From: Esteya vermicola
Taxonomy: Eukaryota > Ascomycota > Sordariomycetes > Ophiostomatales > Ophiostomataceae
NCBI GenBank assembly: GCA_002778215.1
Contig: PCDM01000001.1
Location: 2,604,001 to 2,668,000 of the forward strand
Direction: 5' to 3'
DNA length: 64,000 nt
Below the pieces are notes generated by a model. That model did no database searches. It worked only from the letters and a program-made list of their open reading frames with translations, and was not told the origin of the DNA. The position numbers and the translations under genes were made by a program. Positions 21,430 through 31,406 of the stretch are shown piece by piece. Position 1 is the stretch's first letter. Each line of letters opens with the position of its first letter.

Positions 21430-23353
21430 TTAATACACAAACGATTCATACTCCTTCTCGGGTTCATCAAAGTACCACGTCAGATCCCGACCCTCACTCT
21501 CCATGACGGAGAACCCGTTGCCCAGGTAGGCCCAGCGGTTGACAGCCGTCTCAGACGGGCCAAAGGGGACGTTGGTCCAGTCCCAGTCCTCGTAGCGGGG
21601 CTCCCGCAGCATGTGGAACCAGTGCAGCCGGCTGCCGGGGTGGAGGCCGGTCACAGGACCGGTCTCGCGGCCGTTCTTGAACCAACTGCGGCAGAGGCCG
21701 GCCCAGGCGGTGCGTGGCAGAAAGGCGTCGGCGTGCTCGACAAACTCGGCGATGGCTTGGGGCCGGGGACAGAAGGCGCGGTAGTTCTCGGTCTGGGCCT
21801 TGTAGATCATCTTGAGCATGTACTTGGTGAGGTGCTCGATGATGGGAATGGCAGAGCCGTGGCCGACGGGGGCGTTTGGCCCGAGGAACATGAAGTAGTT
21901 GGGCATGTCTGCTGGCGTCATGGAGAGGTAGGCTGTCGGGCGCTCAGCCCAGGCGTCACGTAGGTCGACGCCGCGGCGGCCAACAATCGGGAAGCGAGGG
22001 CGGAAGGAGAGGTCAAAGCCGGTGGCGCAGACGATGGCGTCGACACAAATCTTTTCCTCTGTGCCATTGGCAGTGGCTGCCATTACGAGGCCGTCGGCCT
22101 CGACGCGGGCAATCTCCGTGCCCATGATGACGCGCACGTTGTCGGCCGTGAGGGCCTCGAGGTAGCCGTTTCCGGGGGATGGGCGGCGGCAGCCGACGGG
22201 GAATTCGGGGATGAGAAAGTCGGCAAGGGCTTTGTTGTCTGTTGCTTGGGCCGTCTCTGATTGGTCTGTGACGCCTAGACGACGCAGCATGTCGGCCTTT
22301 GAAAAAGCAACGGCAGCTGCCTGTTCGGGTGTCTTGGCGTGCAGCATCTTGAAGCGACTTGAGAGCTCGTGCTCGACGCCCTTGCGGTAGGCCAGGTAGG
22401 CAGCTGGATCGGCAGCAAATTTTGCCTGTTGTTCCTCGGAAAAGGTAAAGTTGAGACCGCCTGGGGCGGCATATTTGCTGCCAAAGCCGGCCGTGATCCA
22501 CTGACAGTGTCAGAAGGGGAGAATGAGACAATGAGAAGAAGTGGGAGAGAGGGAGAGAGAGAGGAAAAAAAAAACTTACAGTTGGACCCCGAATGAACGT
22601 GGTCAGGCTCTTCACAATAGGCTGCAGGGCCGTGACGACCTGGATACCGCTTGAGCCGTAGCCAATGACAGCCACCGTCTTGCCGGCCAGGTCAACAGAG
22701 GGATCCCAGGCAGCGCTGTGCAGCAGCGGTCCCTGGAAGGAGTGCAGGCCTTGCACGGCGGGCCACTTCCAGTTGTTGAGATATCCACTCGCATTGATGA
22801 AAAAGTGGCCATAGTCGCTCGTCTTGGCACCGGAGGCCACGTCCTCGATCTGGAAGCGCCAGAGGCCCTCATCCTCGTGCCAGACAGCCTCCGTGACGCG
22901 CTGGCCGAAGCGGATGAACGGCCGCAGTCCGTGCTTGGTGGCGGCGTCCTCCATGTAGGCCAGGATCTCTGGCTGCGACGCATAATACTCCCGCCAAGCC
23001 GGGTTCGGTGCCCATGAGTACTGGTAGTTGTGGCTCGGGATATCGCATGCGCAGCCAGGATAGCTGTTCTCCAGCCAGGTCCCACCGATGCCAGCATCCT
23101 TCTCGTAGATCTGCAGCTCAACATTCTTCATGTGCTCCTTGACGTTGCGTGCCACGTTCAGCCCGCTGGCGCCGGCGCCGATCGTGATGATGCGGATCGG
23201 CCGTGCCGTCCCCAGAGGCTGCTCAATCACCCGGTAGCCGCGGCTGCTCGCAATGTCCGGCATCTCCATGTCTGCCTGCGTGGCCGACGTCAATGGCTGT
23301 AGCCGCACTGGCATTGTCGCCGCCTTCTCGTTCCGAGTGCTGTCCAAACCCAT
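21430..23353 (-). CDS. Type I Baeyer-Villiger monooxygenase (FAD/NADPH)
   Basis: Two exons, 23353-22580 and 22500-21430, giving 614 residues. The 79-bp intron starts GTAAGT and ends GTCAG. An in-frame ATG at 23395 could add 14 residues. The FAD-binding Rossmann motif TIGAGASGLNVARN comes first, then GGTWLENSYPGCACDIPSHN as in cyclohexanone-monooxygenase relatives. The Baeyer-Villiger fingerprint FQGPLLHSAAWD (F-x-G-x-x-x-H-x-x-x-W-D) and the NADPH-binding Rossmann motif VIGYGSSGIQ are intact. The C-terminal part has IVCATGFDLSFRPRFP and MFLGPNAPVGHGS. The enzyme should insert oxygen next to a ketone to give an ester or lactone, probably in secondary metabolism or catabolism. The divergent neighbour is a DUF1349 protein 590 bp away. 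Confidence 0.94.
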
Positions 23354-23943
23354 TGTGCAATCTCCTTGAATGAAGCAATCACCGTCGCTTGTCACTGATC
23401 GTCACTGGTCACAGGTCATGGGTCACTCGGTCTCACTCGACCAAGAATGGAAAAAAAATCAAAGCCCAGGCCGTTTCTTCTTCTACTCTGACTCGGCTCT
23501 GTCTTCCTGCAGCCTCTCTAGCAAGTTTAGCTATCGCATCAAGCCATCCATCGTCGCAGGGGGAAAAAAAACCACCTGATCATGCCCAACAAACTCCGGC
23601 GCATGTGCCGGCGGCTCACAACCATTCGGCGTCTCCTTCGGCTCCTGTTTCCGTCGCAGTCTTCCCACTTTCCGTGTTCCACCTGTTAATCAAAACCAAG
23701 GTCCGAGAATGGGGACAATTCTGCCGGCGATATGGCATCTCTGCGATTGGTTCATGGCGCCGGCTATCTGTCAACCAAACGTAGCGCGCCCAGCTAACCC
23801 CGCCACAATCCCATATTACGTCATTCACGGCATTGCAGGTTCTAGACTCGTCGACAGAGCCAGAGTCAACTGAGGGGGCCTACGTTGAGCAAGTGGAAGC
23901 CAGATATCCTCCCAAAGCAAGAGACAAGAGCAGCACCGCCGCA
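23354..23943. promoter_or_regulatory. Divergent promoter region between the monooxygenase and DUF1349 genes
   Basis: The 590-bp region separates two diverging genes. It contains an inverted CCAAT box (CGATTGG, about 23744-23750) and no other gene. Whether the two genes share control is unknown. Confidence 0.4.
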
Positions 23944-24636
23944 ATGGCCTCCTTTGAACCCTTCAACTTCTCCCCCGCCGCCGGGTCGCCGCCCGACGTG
24001 ACGAGCCCGACCTTTTCCATCCTGGCGCCGCCCAAGTCTGACATTTACGTCCAGCCGGTGCCGCCAGCCACCTTTGACTACAACGCTCCGGCCGTCCTCC
24101 GGCGCATCCCCAAGAGCAGCTTCGTCTCTGCCCACCTCACCATTACGGCTCCATGGCACCACCTCTTTGACCAGGGCGGCCTCCTCTTCGCTGTGCCGAC
24201 CAAGGCCAACCCACGTCCTGACGGCTCCAATGCCACCACGCGAGCCAGCCAGCCCGCATGGATCAAGGCCGGCATCGAGGTCAGCGACGGCTACCCCTGC
24301 GTCAGCGTTGTAGCTCGCAGTCCCGGCGGTGGCTGGGCCGACTGGAGCCTGCTGCCCCTCTGGGACGCCGCCATCACGACGGCACCCGTCTCCCAGTCCG
24401 TCACGCTGCACTTTGAGCGCTACAAGAACGCCCTCAAGATATTTTACCTCCGTGGCGACGAAAAGGTCCTCGTCCGCAAGGTGCCCTGGGTCTTCCTGGA
24501 CGACGAGTCTGGTCAGCTCGGCGACGACGTTCAAGTCGGTGTCTTTGCAGCTCAACCGGACCCCAGCGGCGAGTCGGGCGGCAAGTCTCTCGAGGTTACC
24601 TTTTCTGGCTTTGAGATCAAGACTACAGAAGATTGA
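23944..24636 (+). CDS. DUF1349 domain protein (concanavalin-like beta-sandwich)
   Basis: Single exon, 230 residues from the ATG at 23944. The frame is open upstream to 23833 but that part looks like leader. It is a small soluble protein without signal peptide or membrane helix. Features typical of DUF1349 proteins are the alternating hydrophobic strands around FDQGGLLFAVP, the QPAWIKAGIEVSDGYPCVSV segment, WADWSLLPLW, the LHFERYKNALKIFYLR strand pair and the final VQVGVFAAQPDPSG near the C-terminus. Members have a lectin/glucanase-like jelly-roll fold and no firmly known biochemical function. The length matches the usual roughly 200 residues. Confidence 0.8.
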   Translation: MASFEPFNFSPAAGSPPDVTSPTFSILAPPKSDIYVQPVPPATFDYNAPAVLRRIPKSSFVSAHLTITAPWHHLFDQGGLLFAVPTKANPRPDGSNATTRASQPAWIKAGIEVSDGYPCVSVVARSPGGGWADWSLLPLWDAAITTAPVSQSVTLHFERYKNALKIFYLRGDEKVLVRKVPWVFLDDESGQLGDDVQVGVFAAQPDPSGESGGKSLEVTFSGFEIKTTED

Positions 24637-24880
24637 TAGTCACGTGATGTGGTTAGGATGTTTGTTTCTCTAGCATTCACGAATAAATGGTTTAATGTAC
24701 TATTATGTACCTCGTACTCGTAGTTTCAGAGCGGTCAGCTCTTATCTTATCAGTAGAGTTTGGGTCGGCAGTTTCGACTTTTTTGACCTTTTTTCACCAC
24801 ACTACTCGCTGGCTTCTTCCTCTCCTTGACGCGCGCCCACACAACATTACATAGTAGTACCCCAACGAAAAATTCAAAGT

Positions 24881-25573
24881 ATGGCAAAGCGACCAGCAGA
24901 GGGGCCGTCTGCAACGCCCTCCACCTCCGCCTCCACCTCCCGCAAGCGACCCCGAACCGTCGGACCCCAGACAGCCCTACCGGTGGCCGACGAGGCATGG
25001 CGCCACAAGATGCAACGTGCCAAAGAGTCGGTGGTTCTACGGGCCAAGATGAAAAAGTCGTATGCCAAGATTAAGGCGCGGGAGCTTGGAGGCACGCCGG
25101 GGGAAGGAGATCCAAATACAAGTGCAAGTACAGGCGTCCGGGAGCCGGTCGGTATCCATCCCGACCGACAGGCACGGCTAGACGAGGCAGACGCTGAAGA
25201 AGATGGCGAGAATGGACAGAGCGAGCACCGACGGCAGCAGCAGCAACGACAGCGACAGCGCCAGCGGCCCCCACCTCCCGGCAAGACAGACGTCATCCGC
25301 AAGGCACAACTAGAGGCGGAGGAGCGGCAGGCTGCGGCTGCAGCAAGGGCTACAGAGAAGGCAGCAAAGCGCACAGAGCGGATGCGGATGCAAAAGGCCA
25401 TGGCACGGGCGCGGCGGGTGGACGATAGAAGTGGTGGCGGTGGTTACAACAAAACCAAACTCCACAAAAACAAAGGCAGTAATGATGCTGTTGACACGAC
25501 GGGAGGAAGGCGAAAACTAGGACGAGAAAGTGGCGTATTGTTGGACAAGGTACGGAAGATGATGCAAAAGTAA
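24881..25573 (+). CDS. Fyv7-like rRNA-processing protein
   Basis: Single exon, 230 residues, highly basic and probably nucleolar. Recognition rests on the short conserved blocks WRHKMQRAKESVVLRAKMKK and SYAKIKARE, then IHPDRQARLDE, with a basic C-terminal coiled section and a Lys-rich tail (KLGRESGVLLDKVRKMMQK). This order fits fungal Fyv7 (needed for 18S rRNA maturation in yeast). The middle carries a Gln/Arg-rich run. The start lies 244 bp after the DUF1349 stop on the same strand. The family is small and fast-evolving, so the assignment is probable rather than certain. Confidence 0.65.
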   Translation: MAKRPAEGPSATPSTSASTSRKRPRTVGPQTALPVADEAWRHKMQRAKESVVLRAKMKKSYAKIKARELGGTPGEGDPNTSASTGVREPVGIHPDRQARLDEADAEEDGENGQSEHRRQQQQRQRQRQRPPPPGKTDVIRKAQLEAEERQAAAAARATEKAAKRTERMRMQKAMARARRVDDRSGGGGYNKTKLHKNKGSNDAVDTTGGRRKLGRESGVLLDKVRKMMQK

Positions 25574-25786
25574 GGAGGGGGGGGGGGCAAGGAAGAGATG
25601 TATATAGTATGATACCCGGAGAACATAGACATCATTATTTAGCTTGACCAAACAAGCAGATCTGGACAGCCTAAATTAGCCACCGTCCATCTGACTTGCT
25701 TCTTCGAAATATGATTCCGGACAAGTCACACACAAAAAAAAAGGAAGATGCAACAAAAAGTGAAAGGGGCGTAAATGCCCAAAAAT

Positions 25787-25858
25787 TGGATACATCCGGA
25801 TTCGAACCGGAGACCTTTCCCATGCGAAGGGAAAATCATACCCCTAGACCATGCACCC
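25787..25858 (-). tRNA. tRNA-Ala (anticodon CGC)
   Basis: A 72-nt cloverleaf. The acceptor GGGTGCA pairs with TGTATCC through two G-U wobbles, one at position 3-70, which is the alanine identity element. The anticodon stem TTCCC/GGGAA encloses TTCGCAT (anticodon CGC, reading GCG). The T arm is CTCCGG-TTCGAAT-CCGG. The D arm (GGTCTAGGGGTATGATT) resembles that of fungal tRNA-Pro. No intron; a short T run follows for termination. Confidence 0.9.
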
Positions 25859-26122
25859 AAAAGATAGTTGTTTTTATAAATTGGATTGGGCATTTAAAGC
25901 AATATCCAGACCTTTCCGAGTCCTTACGCGTGCCCAGAACAGCTAACTGACCATCCCCATTAGATCCCAGTGCTGGCAAGATTGTTGGCAAAATAATCTG
26001 GTAGTTCAGCGGCCACTGTCTAGCAAGGCTCGCTTCCTCCATCCTCCTCCTAGCGTAACGTCTTCACTAAGAGCGCCGGCTTCTGTAGTCGCCACGGCCG
26101 TCTCTGTCTCGTTGGCCGCGGT

Positions 26123-26506
26123 TCATTCCGGCCTAGGCCCATCTATCTCAGCCAGACCTACTGTCGCAGCAGCGACCACGCCATGACCCAAGCGCCGGCC
26201 AGTCAGGACGCCCTTTGGCTTGATATTGTCGTCACCCAGCTGCCAAGGTGAGTTGTAGTAGTGCCAGGGCGACCCCAGCGCATTTAAATCACCTGCTCAA
26301 GAGCGAGCCTCCTCCTTGGGGTATTTGTTGATGTTTGGCCGCGACTCGAACGCGCGGTAGAGGCTGTTGTGCTGCGGATGCATCCCGGTGAAGATTTCCT
26401 TTGCGAGGAGGTTCACCTGTGGGTCGTCACGAGCTACGTCAAAAGCATGCTTGGAGGGAGAGTTCTGAGTACACAGGTGAGAGGAGTGCTCAGCCTTGGC
26501 TTGCAA
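26123..26506 (-). pseudogene. Gene remnant with an in-frame stop
   Basis: A protein-like minus-strand frame is interrupted once, by TGA at 26299-26297. Upstream of it: HAFDVARDDPQVNLLAKEIF, then YRAFESRPNINKYPKEEARS. Downstream, in the same frame: LGSPWHYYNSPWQLGDDN and KPKGVLTGRRLGHGVV, ending at a stop at 26123. The frame also stays open beyond 26506 to about 26560, without an ATG. I do not recognise the protein. An intron spanning the stop cannot be excluded, but no good splice pair was found, so a decayed gene is more likely. Confidence 0.35.
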
Positions 26507-26560
26507 GGATACGGCTCCTGACGTAGATCCTAAGCATTGGCTAATCAGACAAGAAGACTT

Positions 26561-27360
26561 CTAAACAGAAACCCTACTGTAGTCCCACCTGAATGGCCTC
26601 GTCTCCAAGAGAACTACGCCTCCGCATCCTACTTCGACAGCAGGTGTGCCGTTAACCAGGGTACAGATGACAGAACCTTTGTAAAACTCAAGATGCGATC
26701 CAATGGACATATATATTGAAATAAAGCAAGACCAGGAAGCATATATCCCAATCCTAACACACCAGAAGAGTACTCATACTATTGAAACTTGAAAAAAAGC
26801 ATGAAAAACGACAAAATATATGAATGTCACGCCGGCCAAATCTAACAAAAAGTAACCAATAAAAAAAACGAAAAAGCAAAGACAGGCGTAAAACAGGCCA
26901 CCACGAGAAATACCAGTCTCGTTATTGCATTCCTTTTTGAACACACCCACAATGGAGTTTTCTCCTTAAACGAGTGAGCAAATCAAAAGAAGATACAAGA
27001 GACCGTTCCAAGAAACGAACGCCAAACTCAGCTGATATCGTAACCGTGATAGCAAGAAGGTAGAATATAAAAGAGGAGACAAAAAAAAAGGGGGATATGG
27101 GTCGATAAATTTCATAAACAGGCCCACCTCCTAAAGGACTGAAGCACGCAGGCGAGACCAGTACACTCGCAAGATGGGAAACGAGAAGAACCGAAAGAAC
27201 CAGATTACAAATCGGAAATACTTCAAAGTAGTCCCGGCAAGTCGAGGAATTCGAAAAAAAAGAAGAAAAAAAGATACACCGTTGCCTACATGGGAGGAGG
27301 TTAGAGACGCAAAAAAGTAGTCGATGCTGCTGCTAGTACTGCGGCTGACGCGGCTGTTGT
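26561..27360. other. Intergenic
   Basis: No gene supported. It probably includes the 3' UTR of the RhoGAP gene (minus strand). A plus-strand frame at 26537-26719 looks weakly protein-like but is isolated. Confidence 0.45.
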
Positions 27361-30034
27361 TCAAGCCTCTGCAAAAATGGTGTTGCTATTCTCGATTATG
27401 AACTGCACTGCAACGTTCTTGGCATGCATGTCTGTCATCTCCTTCTCGAGGCTGAGATCTCGCATGATTGTCGGCGCGAAGACCACGGCAAGGTTCTTGG
27501 GCGACATCTAACACGACATAATTAGACACCAGATAAATTAAATAAGCAAAAAAAAAAACAGACGGGATTACACATACCAGGTTCTCCCGCTCTCGGTTTG
27601 CCACGCGGACCAGGTGGAACATGAGGAACTCGAGGCAATCGCGGTGTTTCTGTGGCAGTGAATTGATCGTCTTTCGGAGGTGGGCACAGCGTTCCTCAGT
27701 ATCGGCGATTCCTTTACACGAGTTAGCAAGAACAGGGCAGAAATAGAAACACGTGGAAGAAAGGGGGACTGAAAAACACGTACCATTAGATTCCAAAACG
27801 CTAGCATACACATCAAACGTCAGCAGCGGGTTAGGAAGCTTTCGGAAATATTGCTTCAGGACGCTCGTCACGGCCGTAATATCCAAGTCGGGGTCGGAAA
27901 TATCATAGTCCTCTTGCTTTTCAAAGCCCTCTCGAATAGTCTTGACCTGCGAGTTGCCTCCCGTCTTGCGGTAGATGCCTTCAACATCCATGCCACGCAG
28001 TTCCACTTCCTCGATACAACGGGTCACCACGCTCGGAATGTGTCGCCGCTCATACTCGGTACGCTCCACCAGATCAGACCCAAAGAGCGTGCTCGGCGCC
28101 TCCGCCACAGCCAGGTCAGAGTTGCTCAACGTTGGCGCCGTCCCAGACTTGGGCAGGGTAGACTTTTTGAAGAATCCAAACCCACTTCCACCGGCACCAC
28201 CGGCACCACCAGCCATCATGCCTGGCCCGTTGCCCATAGCCGCGGAAGAAACGCCAGGACCCAATGGCAACCCACCGCCTCTGCCAGCGCTAGAAATCAT
28301 ACCACCACCGCTCACATCGACCAGTGCCCGGGTGCTCTGCTGCGAAGGCTGGGGAGGAAAGCTGGTGGGCGAGTCCACCGACGCCACGGTCATGTTGTAT
28401 GGAAGGCCAATGCTATCACCCGTCAGGCCCTGATAAGCAGGCCGATCGCGGTCATTCTGGAAAGCACCGACAGCTCGGTTGACACCTTTGCTGAAGTTTT
28501 GTGCCACTGTCTTGGAGCCTTTCTTCCAGTTGAACTTGCGCACCTGGCCCTTCCGGATATTAACAACAGTCGGGCCAGACTCCACCACGGACTCATCAGC
28601 GTCTGTGCCGAGCAAGGTCGTGTTGCCAGACGTCTGGATGCTAGCGCTGTCCAGGTTCACCGACGAGATAGATGGGCCCTTATGGGAGTGGTAGATACCG
28701 AGGCCGCTAGGTGATTTAGTGTGCTCCGAGTTGATGTGTGACTTGAAGCGTTCCTGAAGCTGGTGCGTCATCTCGTTATTCATGTCAGCCAGCTGAGCAT
28801 TCTTGGACGAGAGCTGCTCAAATTCCAGCAGGGCCCGATCGCGATCAGAAATAGCACGGTTCTTCTCTTCCATCAACTCGTCGCGCTCCGAGTGCAGCTG
28901 TTCGATCGAGTCGGCCATGCTTCGCTGCAAATCATTCAGCTTCTGGACAAAGTCCTTAATGGCCGAATCCTCAAGCTCCTTGGCGTCAATAGGCTGCTTG
29001 GTGTTCTTGGCCCGCTCAACGTAGCCAGCGAGTACCTCGAGCTGGCGTATCATAATCTCCGTCTGTGTATCTAGCACGGAAACTGTACGTCGCTTCTCTA
29101 GCAGTCTCTTGTTGAGCGACTTGATATCTTTCTCGGCGCCAAACTGGCGCTCTAGCTCGGCAACCCGCTGCTCAGAATTCCTCAGTTGTCGTTTGAGGGT
29201 AGCAGTATCATCGGCAGTCACTCCGGCATCCATGTCCGTAGTATTTTCTGCAATAGGTGTCCGGGGCCACCGTGGAGAAGCCGTTGTCCGCGTCGTTTCG
29301 CTCAAGCTACGGCCGTGTCCCACACGACCATTTGCGTTACTCGACTCAGCACTGTTGTTGCGACCATGGCGCACAGCATTGGAAACACGCCGCAATATGG
29401 ACGAGGATGACTCGTCCGTGCCCAGAATACGAGCCATGTCTTCATCCATGCTGAAATCACCGCCAGAGCTCCATCGCGGCAGAGCAGGAGATGGCCCGTT
29501 TGGAAGTGGAGACGCAGCAAGCACCTCCCCATTGCCAGCAGAAGTGGCACTGTTGGGGGGTTCTTTGCTAGGCGCAGCAAGCGAGGACGACCCTGTCGCT
29601 GTCGCTGTCGCTGCCGCTGTCGCTGCCGCTGCTGCTGCTGCCGTCGCTGCCGCCGCCACTGTTGGCACTGGTGGCTGTGGGGGCGTGCGAGGTTGCATGT
29701 AGCTGTCGGTCATCTTCTCGCCGAAGCTGGGGCGTGGCGGTAGGGGCGGCGAGGACACGTTATTGGAGTAAGTGCTCGACGATGTGCCATTGGTTGCTGG
29801 AGAATAGCAGTCAGGATCTTGCCTTTGGGGGGCGGGCACGAAAAGGGGGGAGAAGGAGGGAGGGGCAGACTTACATGAACGTGAGGGAACTTCTTTCCTA
29901 GGAATAGTACCTGAACGCGCAGCTGCTTCTCCAATGGCAGACCGACTGCTTGAAGCGGTGATGTTGGCAGCAGGATCCAATGGCGAAGAACCGCTGCCTT
30001 CGTCACGTTCATCTCGTTGTTGTTGTTGCTGTTG

Positions 30035-30074
<40 letters not shown>

Positions 30075-31406
30075 CGGCGCGTGTCCTGAGACGACCGGCC
30101 ACCCGCACTCGCAGTGGATGCAGAAGAAGGCGAGGCATCTTGATCTTTGCGTGTCCCCGAGATACTGCTGGTATCAAACGTGACCGTGGACATGGAGTTG
30201 TTTCGTGAGCCAAACGCTCTCTTGGTCCTGGGGGCATCTTGCAGCTTGAAGTCCTCGAGGCGTCCTTTGGAAGGCTTCTTGTACTCGTCGCTGCCGCTCT
30301 GATTGCTGCTAGCAGTCGTGAGACTTTTTTCAGATCTGGCCGATTTGGACATCCGGCGACTCGCCGAGTTTTTGGGTGCGGTGCTGCTGCTGTCATAGTC
30401 GGAAGCGGGGAGTGGGTCTCGAGAGTCTCGAGAGTCTCGAGCTTTTTCTTGAAAGGCAATGTGCGGCGTAGACGACTGGGAGTCGCTGCGGCTGAAATAA
30501 GAGGTGTCGCCTGCCTTGGTGTTGGCGTCGGCATGGGAGTCGGAGATGGATCGGGAGGCAGAAGGAGCCGGGCTGGGGTCGAGGGCGACGGGAATGAAGA
30601 AACTCTCGCCGTCGCTCATGCTAATGTCATTGTGTGTTCCGAGGATGGTGGAATTGCGGTTGTTTCGGTAATTTGGTGGAGACAGGGCATACGAGCCAGC
30701 AGCGCCACCTCTGCCATCAGAAGCGTACCGCTCAGGGGAGCGGTCTTGCCGAGAGGTGGCAGAGTAGGGGATGCGAGGTGGGCGGGGTGAGAGTTCGGTG
30801 GGAGTATTGGTGCTGCCAGTGGCGGTGGAAGCGGCGCTTGGAGGGAGCGCGGGCAAAGACTTTTCGGTGATCATGGGAGACGCGTCCTTCTCGCGGGCCT
30901 TTGCCTGGGCGGCCGCCTTGTGCTTTTTTCTGCGACGAGCCATGAGCGACTCGTGGCAGTTCATGCAGAAGATACCCTGTGACGTGCGGGCATAGCGGAG
31001 ATTCTCAATCTTGCGCTTGCAATTGCGGCAGCGGAAGCAGGTGGCACAGAATGCCTGCTCGCCTGTGAGGATGGCCAGATCCTCAATCTTGTTGCCGCAG
31101 GCACTGCAGCTGTAGGTGCAGTTGTTACAGATGAGAGAGCCGTCGCCGAGAAGGAGGAGGTTCGCGTCGGAGTCGAGAAGGGTGCCGCAGGTGTTGCAGC
31201 GGAAGCAATTGAGATGCCATCGGTGGCCAGCTGTTGTTTATGGAAGCCATGTGTTAGTGTAAGAAGAAGGGGAGACGTGGCTGAGAAAAGAGATACGCAC
31301 CCAGCTCAAATGCCTTGCCCTCCTCGAGGATCTCGCCACAGCCTTTGCAGGGGAAGATGTCGTCGCCATCGAGGGCGCTGTCGAGGTACTCGTCTACGGC
31401 GGTCAT
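27361..31406 (-). CDS. LIM-domain Rho GTPase-activating protein (Rga-type)
   Basis: Exons 31406-31301, 31230-27784, 27711-27578 and 27507-27361, giving about 1277 residues. The N-terminus has two LIM zinc-finger domains: CKGCGEILEEGKAFELAGHR with HLNCFRCNTCGTLL, then CSACGNKIEDL, CFRCRNCKRKI and IFCMNCHES. A long Ser-rich linker follows, with a polyglutamine run, an Ala/Thr run and a coiled coil (ATLKRQLRNSEQRVAELERQ). The C-terminal RhoGAP domain carries the arginine finger in GMDVEGIYRKTGGNSQVKTI, then KQYFRKLPNPLLTFDVY and MSPKNLAVVFAPTIMRD. The protein would switch off a Rho/Cdc42 GTPase and affect polarity and cell-wall growth, as in yeast Rga1/Rga2. A strong GTAAGT donor at 29874 and an AAG acceptor at 29818 mark a possible further intron of 57 bp that keeps the frame. 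Confidence 0.93.
30017..30073 (-). repeat. CAG/CAA polyglutamine repeat in the RhoGAP linker
   Basis: About 19 consecutive Gln codons, mixed CAA and CAG, in the linker of the LIM-RhoGAP protein. The nearby plus-strand sequence 29595-29660 encodes an Ala/Thr low-complexity run of the same protein. Such triplet tracts are prone to length change without a frameshift. Confidence 0.85.

Noticed and set aside
29710..30534. 274-residue minus-strand frame
   Set aside because: Offset frame within the RhoGAP linker; the main frame continues into the RhoGAP domain.
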